A DNA stretch of 64,000 nucleotides from the NCBI RefSeq assembly GCF_002734215.1, contig NZ_NSEB01000004.1:565954-629953 (forward strand), given 5' to 3'. The notes under the pieces were generated by a model. The model worked only from the letters and a program-made list of their open reading frames with translations, searched no databases and was not told the origin of the DNA. This document shows positions 1 through 8,100 of the stretch, in pieces. Positions within the stretch are counted from its first letter, which is position 1. Each line of letters starts with the position of its first letter. The translations under genes were made by a program, and so were the position numbers. The DNA comes from Fredinandcohnia onubensis (GTDB taxonomy: Bacteria > Bacillota > Bacilli > Bacillales > Bacillaceae_L).

Positions 1-2
1 TC

Positions 3-398
3 TCTTTTATTGGCGAGGCAATGGGTGCGATTGTGGCATTTTGGTTATACCGCAAAGGATTTAAAAGGTTCATTGATAAGAAGAAACACAAACATTCGCT
101 TATTGATAAACTTCTTTCCGCCAAAGGGAAAGAAGCATTCATGATGATTCTACTATTACGTTTGTTCCCTTTTATGCCTTCGGGGGTAGTTACCTTTACA
201 GCAGCAATGGGTGAAGTGAGTTTGATCATCTTTCTTTTCGCAAGCTCACTAGGAAAAATTCCATCCTTACTTATTGAGGCGTACTCGGTGCACAATGTTG
301 CTGCTGGGACAATGGAAGGGAAAATCATTTTAACAGTGGTTTCAGTTGTTGGAATCCTGTACATTTGGGCTAAACTAGTAAGAAAGAAAAATACATAG
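3..398 (+). CDS. VTT-domain (TVP38/TMEM64, DedA-like) membrane protein, 5' truncated
   Basis: The reading frame is open to the left window edge, so the N-terminus is missing and the ATG at 21 is probably internal. The remaining residues show a hydrophobic stretch with a Gly-rich patch, a basic cytoplasmic loop rich in Lys, a R-L-F-P-F-M-P motif typical of the VTT/SNARE-associated domain, and a final membrane helix ending in a basic tail. Family members are polytopic membrane proteins linked to lipid or small-solute handling; the substrate cannot be read from sequence. It ends 34 bp before the response regulator and could be cotranscribed with it. Confidence 0.8.
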   Translation, partial: SFIGEAMGAIVAFWLYRKGFKRFIDKKKHKHSLIDKLLSAKGKEAFMMILLLRLFPFMPSGVVTFTAAMGEVSLIIFLFASSLGKIPSLLIEAYSVHNVAAGTMEGKIILTVVSVVGILYIWAKLVRKKNT

Positions 399-432
399 AG
401 ATAGTTACATAGAAAAGAGGGTTGGACTGGAA

Positions 433-1137
433 ATGCAAAAACAACGGATTTTAATAGTGGAAGATGAAGAGAAGATTGCAAGGGTATTGGAGCTGGAATT
501 GACATATGAAGGCTATGAAACCGGAAAAGCCTTCGATGGTAGTACGGGGTTACAACTGTTTCTAGAAGAAACATGGGATTTGGTCCTGTTAGATATTATG
601 CTTCCGGGTATTAGTGGAATTGAGGTGCTTAGACGCATTCGTGCGGCAAACTCAGGTACACCGGTTATTCTATTGACTGCAAAAGACTCCGTAGAGGACA
701 AGGTGTCGGGCCTTGATTTGGGAGCGAATGATTATGTGACAAAGCCCTTTCAAATAGAAGAACTGCTTGCCCGTATTCGAGTAGCACTTCGAAGTAAACC
801 CGCTCATTCAACTTCCGGTCAAGAACAAACGGATGACTGGTTAAGTGTGGGGGACCTAAAACTTAATGAAGGAACACATGAGGTCATTCGTAGAGACGAC
901 GCAATTGAGCTAACACCAAGAGAATTTGATTTGCTTACCTATTTAATGAAGCATCCAAGACAGGTGTTGAATCGGGAGCAATTATTAAATGCGGTTTGGG
1001 GTTATGACTATTACGGGGACACAAATATAGTGGATGTGTATATCCGATATTTACGAAATAAAATGGATAAGCCATACGACGAGCCATTAATTCACACAGT
1101 ACGTGGCATCGGCTATGTGATGAAGGAATCGAAATGA
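433..1137 (+). CDS. ykoG: OmpR-family response regulator (YkoG-like)
   Basis: This 234-residue protein has an N-terminal receiver domain with acidic residues E10/D11, the phosphoacceptor D54 in LLDIMLPG, T82 and K104 (VTKPF), followed by an OmpR-type winged helix from about residue 135 to the end. Its stop overlaps the start of the adjacent kinase by 4 bp (ATGA), so the two are translationally coupled. Gene order regulator-kinase-PepSY protein matches B. subtilis ykoG-ykoH-ykoI, which is the basis of the symbol. Candidate binding sites are the phased TTCTCAT repeats in front of both downstream PepSY genes. Confidence 0.9.
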   Translation: MQKQRILIVEDEEKIARVLELELTYEGYETGKAFDGSTGLQLFLEETWDLVLLDIMLPGISGIEVLRRIRAANSGTPVILLTAKDSVEDKVSGLDLGANDYVTKPFQIEELLARIRVALRSKPAHSTSGQEQTDDWLSVGDLKLNEGTHEVIRRDDAIELTPREFDLLTYLMKHPRQVLNREQLLNAVWGYDYYGDTNIVDVYIRYLRNKMDKPYDEPLIHTVRGIGYVMKESK

Positions 1138-2492
1138 AACTAAGAACAAAGATCAATTTATTCACGGCTGTTTTGTTTATCATTTTGTTAATCTTAATTA
1201 ATGTCGCGTCTTTTTTTACGTTTAGGCATATGATGTTTCAAAATGAATTAGACCGTACACATGCCGAAACTGTACGAGCATTAAATGGGATATCCGATTC
1301 CATAAATACAATTCCTGTACAGACTTTACTTACTACATATATGCCGATTAACGGAATGCTTCGGGTAGTGTACCCGGATGGAAAGGTAGGGCCAAAAGCG
1401 TATGTTCCCGAGCAGAAAGTGTTAAAGGATCTTCCAACTTCCTATCAAAAACCAGAACGAAAAGAAGTCCTTGATTATGATGGAAGACCTTACGCTTTTA
1501 CTTCACTGCCAATCATTTGGCAAAATGGTGAAGTAGCTGAGCTTCAGATGGTGGAAGATTTATCACAGACAGCTGCCAACTTGAAAACATTAAGCCTCGT
1601 TTTACTTGCTGTAACGATGATTGCAACCATTCCTGTTATCGTTTCAACTAGAGTATTGAGTAATGTGATTACAAAGCCTATTACAGCGATGATTCAAACG
1701 ATGCGGGAAATTCGAAAAAGCGGCCAATATAAACGAATTGAATTAACTGATGCATCTAAAGATGAATTGCATGAGATGGGTCAAACTTTTAACGAAATGA
1801 TGGATTTATTAGAAGTAAACTATGAAAAACAGGAGATTTTTGTCTCAAATGCGTCTCATGAGTTAAAAACACCTTTAACCGTTATCGACTCTTACTCAAG
1901 CCTATTAAAGAGAAGGGGACAGACAGACCCAAAGCTTTTTCAAGAAGCAGTGGATGCGATACAATCCGAAGCCATTCATATGAGGGAATTAACGCAGCAG
2001 CTGCTTTTAATGGCAAAACATGATGAGCAATGGAAACTTCAGATGGAAAGCATTCCTCTACTGCAATTAGTGGACGAGTCGGTTACTTCTTTCCGCGAGG
2101 GCTACAAACGCGACATTTCAATTATTGTGGAAGAAGAATCCATAGTGAAAACTGATAAGCAAAAACTTAAACAAGTTTTTTATATTTTAATGGAGAATGC
2201 TCTAAAATATAGCGAAAAACCTGTGATTGTAGTGATTGGTAAGGAACGGAATCAATCCAGCATTAAAATTATAGACCAAGGGATTGGGATTCCGTCACAG
2301 GATGTTGGAAAAGTATTTGATCGTTTTTACCGTGTTGATAAAGCTAGAGCGAGAAAAACAGGGGGCTATGGACTAGGACTTTCACTAGCAAAGGAATTGG
2401 CAGATGCAATCGGGGCGAAACTCGTTCTCGAAAGTGTTGAAGGGGAAGGAACAACAGCCAATATTCTGCTATCCAATGAGGATTCTCATTAA
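1134..2492 (+). CDS. ykoH: Membrane sensor histidine kinase (YkoH-like)
   Basis: This 452-residue protein has a TM helix at about residues 9-32, an extracytoplasmic sensor region to about 150, a second TM at 152-175, a HAMP linker to about 228, then a HisKA domain with phosphoacceptor H242 in the motif SHELKTPL, and an HATPase domain with N box (ENALKY), G1 (DQGIGIP) and G2 (GGYGLGLSLA). It is translationally coupled to the response regulator upstream. The sensed signal is unknown; the downstream secreted PepSY proteins suggest an envelope-related stimulus, which is inference. Confidence 0.92.
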   Translation: MKLRTKINLFTAVLFIILLILINVASFFTFRHMMFQNELDRTHAETVRALNGISDSINTIPVQTLLTTYMPINGMLRVVYPDGKVGPKAYVPEQKVLKDLPTSYQKPERKEVLDYDGRPYAFTSLPIIWQNGEVAELQMVEDLSQTAANLKTLSLVLLAVTMIATIPVIVSTRVLSNVITKPITAMIQTMREIRKSGQYKRIELTDASKDELHEMGQTFNEMMDLLEVNYEKQEIFVSNASHELKTPLTVIDSYSSLLKRRGQTDPKLFQEAVDAIQSEAIHMRELTQQLLLMAKHDEQWKLQMESIPLLQLVDESVTSFREGYKRDISIIVEEESIVKTDKQKLKQVFYILMENALKYSEKPVIVVIGKERNQSSIKIIDQGIGIPSQDVGKVFDRFYRVDKARARKTGGYGLGLSLAKELADAIGAKLVLESVEGEGTTANILLSNEDSH

Positions 2493-2516
2493 TTTCTCAT
2501 AAAATGCGGGTATTAT
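2483..2516 (+). promoter_or_regulatory. Direct-repeat response-regulator site and -10 box upstream of first PepSY gene
   Basis: Two identical TTCTCAT heptamers (2483-2489 and 2494-2500) are 11 bp apart and lie where a -35 box would be, 10 bp upstream of a TATTAT -10 (2511-2516). One-helical-turn direct repeats replacing the -35 element are typical of OmpR-family activators. The first repeat lies in the 3' end of the kinase gene. The same heptamer with the same spacing recurs before the second PepSY gene. Confidence 0.6.
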
Positions 2517-2549
2517 AGTAGATAAAAAGAAATCAATGGAGTGAGTGCA

Positions 2550-3281
2550 ATGAAAAAAGGAACACTTCCGAAAAGTCTACTCGCTGTAGCAGGTATTATA
2601 GTCGCAACTGTTGTGATCTGGCAGCTAACAAAGACCTTTACATCTGCAGAACCTTTATCTGAAAAGGATGCCATTGGCCTTGTAGAAAAGATGTATAGCG
2701 GTGAAAACACAGAGGTGAGCCGAGAAGGTGACGTTTATAAAATAAAATTTGAAATAGAATCTGGCATTTATGAAATAGACGTTAATCGGAAAACGGGGGA
2801 CGTTACTAACCTCACTCAGATTTCACAGGAGCCTCGGGAAAAAACAGAGGCTGAGGTCAGGGATATATTAGCCAAAGAGAAGGCCGGAGAAGTTAAAACA
2901 ATTGAAAAGAAGAATGAACAAGATAAAGCCTATTATTATGCAACTGTCACAAAAGGCGAAACAGAAGCAACTTATAAGCTAGAAACAATAACAGGTAAGA
3001 TTGTGGATGTTGTAGAAAATAAGCAGCAACCACAGACTCCACCAGAAACAACGCCAAATACACAAGAGCCTCCAACAAATACAGCACAACGTATCTCTGC
3101 GCAACAGGCAATTGAGTTTGCTCTTAAAGTTGTAAATGGTGTTGTGGATGATGTTGAACTTGAAGAAGAAGCGGGCCAGCTCTACTATTTTATTGAAATT
3201 GAAGACGCTCAAGAAGAAGACTTCACCGTACAGGTTCATGCAATCTCCGGTGAAGTCAAAGCGATTGTCTCAGAGGATTAA
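2550..3281 (+). CDS. ykoI: Membrane-anchored PepSY-domain protein (YkoI-like)
   Basis: The start is ATG 2550, served by GGAGTG at 2538-2543, rather than the in-frame GTG at 2541; this gives 243 residues. There is an N-terminal signal-anchor helix (about residues 8-28), a PepSY-like segment, a Pro/Thr-rich linker near residue 165-180 (PQTPPETTPNT), and a C-terminal PepSY domain with SAQQAIEFALKVV. PepSY domains are extracytoplasmic modules thought to inhibit proteases or bind cell-envelope components. Position directly after the kinase gene implies membership of its regulon. YkoI of B. subtilis is the positional counterpart, though the exact orthologue could be this gene or the next. Confidence 0.8.
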   Translation: MKKGTLPKSLLAVAGIIVATVVIWQLTKTFTSAEPLSEKDAIGLVEKMYSGENTEVSREGDVYKIKFEIESGIYEIDVNRKTGDVTNLTQISQEPREKTEAEVRDILAKEKAGEVKTIEKKNEQDKAYYYATVTKGETEATYKLETITGKIVDVVENKQQPQTPPETTPNTQEPPTNTAQRISAQQAIEFALKVVNGVVDDVELEEEAGQLYYFIEIEDAQEEDFTVQVHAISGEVKAIVSED

Positions 3282-3291
3282 TTCTTAGAAA

Positions 3292-3328
3292 CTCTCACAT
3301 ATTTCTCATCAAATTCTCATTTTATTAT
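3292..3328 (+). promoter_or_regulatory. Three phased TTCTCAT-type repeats upstream of second PepSY gene
   Basis: CTCTCAC (3292), TTCTCAT (3303) and TTCTCAT (3314) start exactly 11 bp apart and are followed by a TATTAT -10-like box (3323-3328). A second -10-like TATGAT lies at 3353-3358. The repeat unit and spacing match the pair at 2483-2500, so both PepSY genes probably answer to the same response regulator. Confidence 0.6.
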
Positions 3329-3389
3329 CTGAGTTTCCTCATTTTCATTGACTATGATGAAGATAGTTCAAATAAAGGAGGAAACAAAC

Positions 3390-4007
3390 ATGAAGAAAAA
3401 ACTTGTGGTATTAGGAATTGTTGGAACAGTTGTATTAGGAGGAGCAGTAGGAGTTGGTGCATTCGCGAAAGAAGCTGAAGTTCCATCTAAAAAAGCTGAA
3501 CAAATTGCGATGCAAGAGGTAAAAGGTGCACTTGTGAAGGAAATTGAGCTTGAGCGCGAGAATGGAGAGCTTATTTACGAAGTTGAGCTTGAAGGTACAC
3601 ATGATGACGATGTTGAGGTAGACGTCAATGCAACTACTGGTAAAGTTGTAAGAGTTGATGATGATCGCGATGATGACGATGCAAAGGCAAACAACGTAGC
3701 GACTGAAACAGTTGTGAAAGTAAATGAAGATCGTGATGATGATGACGACCGAGTTACTTCTCAAAAAGCTGTTTCATCACCAAAGGTTTCAAAAGAACAA
3801 GCCATTTCAATTGCAACTAAGGATACTCCAGGTAAAATTGTAGAAATTGAGCTAGATGATGATAATCATTATGAAATTGAAATGATATATGAAGGAAAAG
3901 AAGTCGAAATGGAAATTTCTGCAGTAGACGGAACGGTTTTAAAAAAGGAAATAGATGACCTTGACGACAATGACAACGACAACGATGATGACGATGACAA
4001 AAACTAA
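3390..4007 (+). CDS. Secreted PepSY-domain protein with Asp-rich tail
   Basis: Start ATG 3390 has a strong AAAGGAGG Shine-Dalgarno; the longer frame from 3348 has none. The 205-residue product has a signal peptide (basic start, hydrophobic core to about residue 23, possible cleavage after AFA), two PepSY repeats each with a conserved Lys-rich helix and a DGTV/TGKV turn, an acidic linker with runs of Asp between them, and a C-terminal tail composed almost entirely of Asp and Asn. The acidic stretches could bind divalent cations; that is inference. It follows the ykoGHI-like cluster and has its own repeat-containing promoter region and a terminator. Confidence 0.82.
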   Translation: MKKKLVVLGIVGTVVLGGAVGVGAFAKEAEVPSKKAEQIAMQEVKGALVKEIELERENGELIYEVELEGTHDDDVEVDVNATTGKVVRVDDDRDDDDAKANNVATETVVKVNEDRDDDDDRVTSQKAVSSPKVSKEQAISIATKDTPGKIVEIELDDDNHYEIEMIYEGKEVEMEISAVDGTVLKKEIDDLDDNDNDNDDDDDKN

Positions 4008-4019
4008 TATTAAAAACAA

Positions 4020-4050
4020 AATGAGGCCAGGACGATCCTGACCTCATTTT
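4020..4050. terminator. Bidirectional intrinsic terminator
   Basis: AATGAGG-C-CAGGA and TCCTG-A-CCTCATT form a stem with one mismatch around CGA, followed by T-rich sequence on the + side and A-rich sequence on the other side. It serves the PepSY gene and the convergent serine hydrolase. Confidence 0.8.
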
Positions 4051-4053
4051 TCA

Positions 4054-5079
4054 TTACATATTTTCCTCAAAAACATCCGTTACATCGTGTGGACCATATG
4101 ATTGATTCGATGGGATGACTAACGTGATACCTGTAGCAGGATAATAAGAAGAAGCAAAGCTCACTCCAGGATCATACCCCATCACATGATATTTATTAAT
4201 CTCAGATTCTCTTTTAGAAATCCATACCCCATAGCCATAGTAATCATCATCCTCAGCATGTACGTGAGGTGTTAAAAGCAAGTTAGTCGTTTCCTTGCTT
4301 ACTAATTTATGGCTCAAGAGAGCATCCCATAATTTCATCATGTCGAGTGCAGTGACAAATGCTCCACCATCTGCTCCTCCTTGAATGGGAATCGAGTACA
4401 TATTTGTTCGCCATGTTCCATCTTCCTCGTTATCGATATACCCAATTGCCGTGTTTTTCGGTAGATTATCGAGAGAAAAATATCCTGAGTCTACCATTCC
4501 ACATGGATTAAAAACTTTCTCAATCACATAATCCGTAAATGATTTCCCCGTTTTCTCCTCAATGATTAAACCTAATAAAATATAACCGGCATTGTTATAG
4601 TGAAATCTTTCACCTGGTTCAAACATCATTTTGCTATTCTGGAACAATGGAAGAAAGTCCTTCAATCCACGGATTAGGTACATCGGATTTTCTTTCCAAA
4701 GCTCCTCAAAATCATCCATAACGGCTTCGTCAAAATAATCAGGGACACCGGAAGTATGAATTAATAAATGGTGGATGGTAACATTCTCATGAAAATTAGG
4801 AAACTCCAAGTTCAAGCAATCTTTTAATCTTGAATCAAATGTTACTAAACCTTCTTCAACAAGCTGGCACACTGCAATGGCGGTAAAAAGTTTGCAGCCA
4901 GATGCGATTCCAAACCTTGTATTGACCTTGTTATCTAGTTCTTCAGCTCTATTGGAAAAGCCGTAAGCTGATTGGAGCATTACTTCATCAGGATGTTTGG
5001 CAAGAACAACTCCGGAAAACTGACTTTGGTTACAAAAATCATTTATTTTACTGTTTAAAGTTGAATTTAATGTATGCAT
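4054..5079 (-). CDS. Serine hydrolase of the beta-lactamase/class C family
   Basis: This 341-residue protein has the SxxK motif at S60-G-C-K63, a YxN motif at Y161-N-N163 (YNNAGY) and a late Gly-rich segment (MGYDPGVSF) in place of the third KTG/HxG motif. These fit the PF00144 serine hydrolases that include penicillin-binding protein-like esterases and D-amino peptidases. No signal peptide or TM segment is seen, so it is probably cytoplasmic, unlike true class C beta-lactamases. The start has TAAGGAG upstream. It stands alone between two convergent/divergent neighbours. Confidence 0.85.
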   Translation of the reverse strand: MHTLNSTLNSKINDFCNQSQFSGVVLAKHPDEVMLQSAYGFSNRAEELDNKVNTRFGIASGCKLFTAIAVCQLVEEGLVTFDSRLKDCLNLEFPNFHENVTIHHLLIHTSGVPDYFDEAVMDDFEELWKENPMYLIRGLKDFLPLFQNSKMMFEPGERFHYNNAGYILLGLIIEEKTGKSFTDYVIEKVFNPCGMVDSGYFSLDNLPKNTAIGYIDNEEDGTWRTNMYSIPIQGGADGGAFVTALDMMKLWDALLSHKLVSKETTNLLLTPHVHAEDDDYYGYGVWISKRESEINKYHVMGYDPGVSFASSYYPATGITLVIPSNQSYGPHDVTDVFEENM

Positions 5080-5286
5080 TCATATAACTCCTTAGTCCAT
5101 ATTCCAATTGGCTTTTGCGACAAACAACAATTATATTCAGGGACTCTATTAAATATTACCATAATTTTCTAGTTATATGTCGAAAGAATATTCAAAAAGA
5201 CAGGCATCATTATTTTTTTAGATGAGTAATATTTATACCTCGAAGTAAAATATAGTAAGTGAGGATAAGTATAAGGAGGAGAATAC

Positions 5287-6234
5287 ATGACCTATCTATT
5301 GCTATTAGTTGGATTTGCATTATTAATAAAAGGTGCGGACTATTTTGTTGAAGGTTCCTCTAAAATTGCCGGACTTCTTAACGTTCCTCCGATCCTCGTC
5401 GGGCTTACCATTGTTGCGTTCGGTACGAGTTCACCAGAAGCAACGGTAAGTATTATTACGGCTATCGAAGGCAATGCCGATGTGGCAGTTGGAAATGTGG
5501 TCGGAAGTAACATCTTTAATATCACATTCGTCGTTGGGATAACTGCGATGATTAACCCGCTGAAAGTAGAGAATGCTACGATTCGAAAAGAAATTCCATT
5601 TACATTTTTGGCTAGCATTGCCCTATTTGTAATGATGGGTGACCTGGCTTTACAAAATGCAACTGTTAATACCATTTCTCGGACTGAAGGGATCCTCCTC
5701 CTCCTCTTTTTTAGTGTGTTTCTGTATTATATTATTGAGGTGGGAAGAAATAATCGTAATTCTGTAGTGACTGAAACGACAGATAAAAAATGGGGCAAAA
5801 ATATTGCTTTCACACTCGGTGGCTTAGCAGCAATCATTTTTGGTGGGGATTTGGTGGTAGATAACAGCATTAAAATTGCCTACTCCTTTGGAATGAGTGA
5901 AACCTTAGTGGGCTTAACCATTGTAGCGGTTGGAACTTCCTTGCCAGAACTTGTGACATCTATTACAGCAGCCATAAAAAAACAAAGTGAAATAGCATTA
6001 GGAAACATCGTTGGAAGCAATATCTTTAACATTTTCTTTGTACTAGGTGCTTCTTCAGTTATTTCACCATTACCGGTCGACGGAAAAATTCTCATCGATG
6101 TCATATTGATGCTTATTTTAACAATCGTCCTATTTGTATTCTCTCGAACAGAATTCAAAATTGCCAAATCTGAAGGTGGTATCCTTGCCGTCGCATACAT
6201 CGCCTATATGGTATTTATCATTTTAAGAGGTTAA
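5287..6234 (+). CDS. CaCA-family calcium/sodium (cation/proton) antiporter
   Basis: This 315-residue polytopic protein has the two inverted alpha repeats of the CaCA superfamily: GTSSPE (46-51) with GNVVGSNIFNI (69-79) in the first half, and GTSLPE (216-221) with GNIVGSNIFNI (239-249) in the second. These acidic and Asn residues form the cation site in known members such as the archaeal NCX and E. coli YrbG. About ten TM helices are expected. The start follows AAGGAGGAG. It is followed by its own terminator and is apparently monocistronic. Ion specificity cannot be told from sequence. Confidence 0.92.
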   Translation: MTYLLLLVGFALLIKGADYFVEGSSKIAGLLNVPPILVGLTIVAFGTSSPEATVSIITAIEGNADVAVGNVVGSNIFNITFVVGITAMINPLKVENATIRKEIPFTFLASIALFVMMGDLALQNATVNTISRTEGILLLLFFSVFLYYIIEVGRNNRNSVVTETTDKKWGKNIAFTLGGLAAIIFGGDLVVDNSIKIAYSFGMSETLVGLTIVAVGTSLPELVTSITAAIKKQSEIALGNIVGSNIFNIFFVLGASSVISPLPVDGKILIDVILMLILTIVLFVFSRTEFKIAKSEGGILAVAYIAYMVFIILRG

Positions 6235-6241
6235 AATAATT

Positions 6242-6264
6242 CACCGCGCAATGCGGTGTTTTTT
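6242..6264 (+). terminator. Intrinsic terminator after the CaCA antiporter
   Basis: CACCGC and GCGGTG pair around GCAAT and are followed by six T residues. Confidence 0.85.
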
Positions 6265-6360
6265 AATAAATGTATAGATTATTAGATGAAAAATATGTAA
6301 ACTAAATTAATACAGAAGTTGACAATTGAATTCATTACTTCAAAACAGGGGGGGATGTTG

Positions 6361-6777
6361 ATGTATAAGCTGCGGGGTCACCATCTTTTTTGCCTTTTAG
6401 GTTATAGGGGAATGGGCTATTCCAGGAAGTACGTGGAAAACATGACGATCGTTCACCAGACTCTTAGAAACAACCCAAGGACACTTGTTCAAATTGTAAA
6501 AGGGCCAGATCATTTATGCGAGAAATACCCGAACACTGGTGAATACCACTGTCAAAATGCGTCCATCTACGAAAGGGATGCTATGATTCTAGAAAAAATG
6601 GGACTTCGAATCGGACAAATTTTAAGATGGGAAGACATTGAAGCTAGAATCCAAAAGCATGTCATTCCTGCAGACATTCAAACAGTGTGTGAATCTTGCT
6701 CATGGCGCTCCTATGGCGTCTGTGAGGAAGGGGTACAGGAAATGATTGAAGGTAAAGGACTACGAGAAGTAAAATAA
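6361..6777 (+). CDS. DUF1284 family protein
   Basis: Start ATG 6361 (MYKLRGHH) follows an AGGGGGGG Shine-Dalgarno about 7 bp away; the TTG at 6319 is less likely. The 138-residue protein has the family signature: LRGHHLFCLLGYRGMGY at the N-terminus, IVKGPDHLC, and a C-terminal CESCSW...GVC. The paired histidines and several cysteines suggest bound metal or an iron-sulfur site, which is inference; DUF1284 has no established function. Monocistronic, with a terminator shared with the convergent DUF1646 gene. Confidence 0.82.
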   Translation: MYKLRGHHLFCLLGYRGMGYSRKYVENMTIVHQTLRNNPRTLVQIVKGPDHLCEKYPNTGEYHCQNASIYERDAMILEKMGLRIGQILRWEDIEARIQKHVIPADIQTVCESCSWRSYGVCEEGVQEMIEGKGLREVK

Positions 6778-6784
6778 AGCAATA

Positions 6785-6811
6785 AAAAAATGCCTGAACA
6801 AGGCATTTTTT
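6785..6811. terminator. Bidirectional intrinsic terminator
   Basis: AAAAAATGCCT and AGGCATTTTTT form an 11-bp perfect stem around GAACA. The stop codon of the convergent DUF1646 gene lies at the right edge. Confidence 0.85.
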
Positions 6812-7826
6812 AGATTAAGTAAATAATGATAAAATATCCCATCATCACGCAAATTCCCATTGGTACTCCGAACTTTGCCCACTCCTTACTTGTAATTTCT
6901 AATTTCCCGGCTGCAATAATATTAGGGATATTACCAGGAATAAGCATTCCACCACTAATCAATAGTCCTAATAGTATTGATTGAATTGTAAAATGGTCCA
7001 TCGCAGGGCTGATTTCGGCGGCTGCTAGAGTGGCGTTATCAAGAATGGCTGAAATCATATTTAGCCAGTAAAGAAGTTGCGGGTCAAGCCCGATGAAATA
7101 ACGATTGATCATTGGTTCAAAACCTGCACCTAGTAAGGTTAACCCCATGACGAAAAAATAAATCTTTAACGCTCGTACAAGAATTTCCTCATATGTTTCA
7201 AGATTTGATTCCTTTCCAACCGTTGCTTTTTTCCGATTAGGCGGCTCGACAACAAGGGTGGCCAATAAACCGAAAAGAAGGAGAGATGCGAAAATTTGAG
7301 GACCGATTAAGCTTATTAAAAAGAAAAACTCTTCATTAAGCTTACTAATCGCAATCGTGGATAAGGGCTCCCCTATGGGTGTTAATGCTGCTCCCATTCC
7401 AATTGAAAAACAGGCGATTATTACGAAACGAATCATAGATGCACGTTCTAGTTTAAGTGAAGAGGCAACCAAAACAAGTACAAGTGCTGCGATGATGGCC
7501 GTTATGATACTTGAAATGAGCCCTAGGATAATGACAACTAATCCAATAAATAAGCGGAATGGGATTCTTCGGCTCAGTCCAACGATGGATCTTTGTAATG
7601 GTGTATGAAACCATTTGAATAGCAAGCCAGCTATAAAAACAGCTAACGTGATTTTGATGGGATCAACTGCTGCCCGTATGAATAGCTGACTGCTAAATAC
7701 ACCACCGACAACCGCAGCAAGAAGCCCCATAACAAATAGGAATAACTCTAGATTTTTCTCAACAATCCTGACCGAAAATGGCAAAAATAGAACAAAGATA
7801 AGAATTACTGACAATCCGATAATCAT
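6810..7826 (-). CDS. DUF1646 membrane protein, ion-transporter-like
   Basis: This 338-residue protein is almost wholly hydrophobic with about 9-10 TM helices. The segment GMGAALTPIGEPLSTI near residue 150 resembles the substrate-site motif of NhaD/ArsB-type ion transporters (TPIG), and a second motif region GGMLIPGNIPNII is near the C-terminus. It matches the DUF1646 family (putative cation transporter, ion-transporter superfamily). Start ATG 7826 follows GAGGTAAT. No neighbour suggests a specific ion. Transport of sodium or another cation is inference from the motif. Confidence 0.78.
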   Translation of the reverse strand: MIIGLSVILIFVLFLPFSVRIVEKNLELFLFVMGLLAAVVGGVFSSQLFIRAAVDPIKITLAVFIAGLLFKWFHTPLQRSIVGLSRRIPFRLFIGLVVIILGLISSIITAIIAALVLVLVASSLKLERASMIRFVIIACFSIGMGAALTPIGEPLSTIAISKLNEEFFFLISLIGPQIFASLLLFGLLATLVVEPPNRKKATVGKESNLETYEEILVRALKIYFFVMGLTLLGAGFEPMINRYFIGLDPQLLYWLNMISAILDNATLAAAEISPAMDHFTIQSILLGLLISGGMLIPGNIPNIIAAGKLEITSKEWAKFGVPMGICVMMGYFIIIYLI

Positions 7827-7968
7827 TCACATTACCTCAACTTTTCTTATTGATGCGCCTAGGAGCAAGTATTATATTCATATGCAAAAGTCGGACAAAC
7901 TTGCTAAACAATTTGTTACTTATTTAATAGTGTTATTTTGATTTCGAGAATAGTGGAAAGAATAAGGG

Positions 7969-7999
7969 ACATCTCTCTAGGTTAGAGGGATGTTTTTTT
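7969..7999 (+). terminator. Orphan intrinsic terminator between divergent genes
   Basis: ACATCTCTCT and AGAGGGATGT (one G-U pair) form a 10-bp stem followed by seven T residues. It reads rightwards but no rightward gene precedes it: the flanking genes diverge. It could end a small RNA or insulate the marR promoter that starts 2 bp downstream. Confidence 0.75.
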
Positions 8000-8000
8000 A

Positions 8001-8029
8001 TTGACTTTTTGGATAGACGGAATTATAGT
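8001..8029 (+). promoter_or_regulatory. SigA-type promoter for the marR-MMPL operon
   Basis: TTGACT (8001-8006), 17-bp spacer, TATAGT (8024-8029). The palindromic operator follows, covering the expected transcription start. Confidence 0.8.
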
Positions 8030-8037
8030 TAATGATG

Positions 8038-8064
8038 TTAATAGTTAAAGTGTTTAACTATTAA
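8038..8064 (+). promoter_or_regulatory. 27-bp perfect palindrome, probable MarR operator
   Basis: Arms TTAATAGTTAAA and TTTAACTATTAA pair perfectly around GTG. It begins 9 bp after the -10 box and 36 bp before the marR start, the usual place for autoregulation by a MarR dimer. MarR-family sites are often of the TAGTTAA/TTAACTA type. Confidence 0.75.
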
Positions 8065-8100
8065 ATGATTGAATCTTATTTTGTGAGGTGACAGTGAAAT

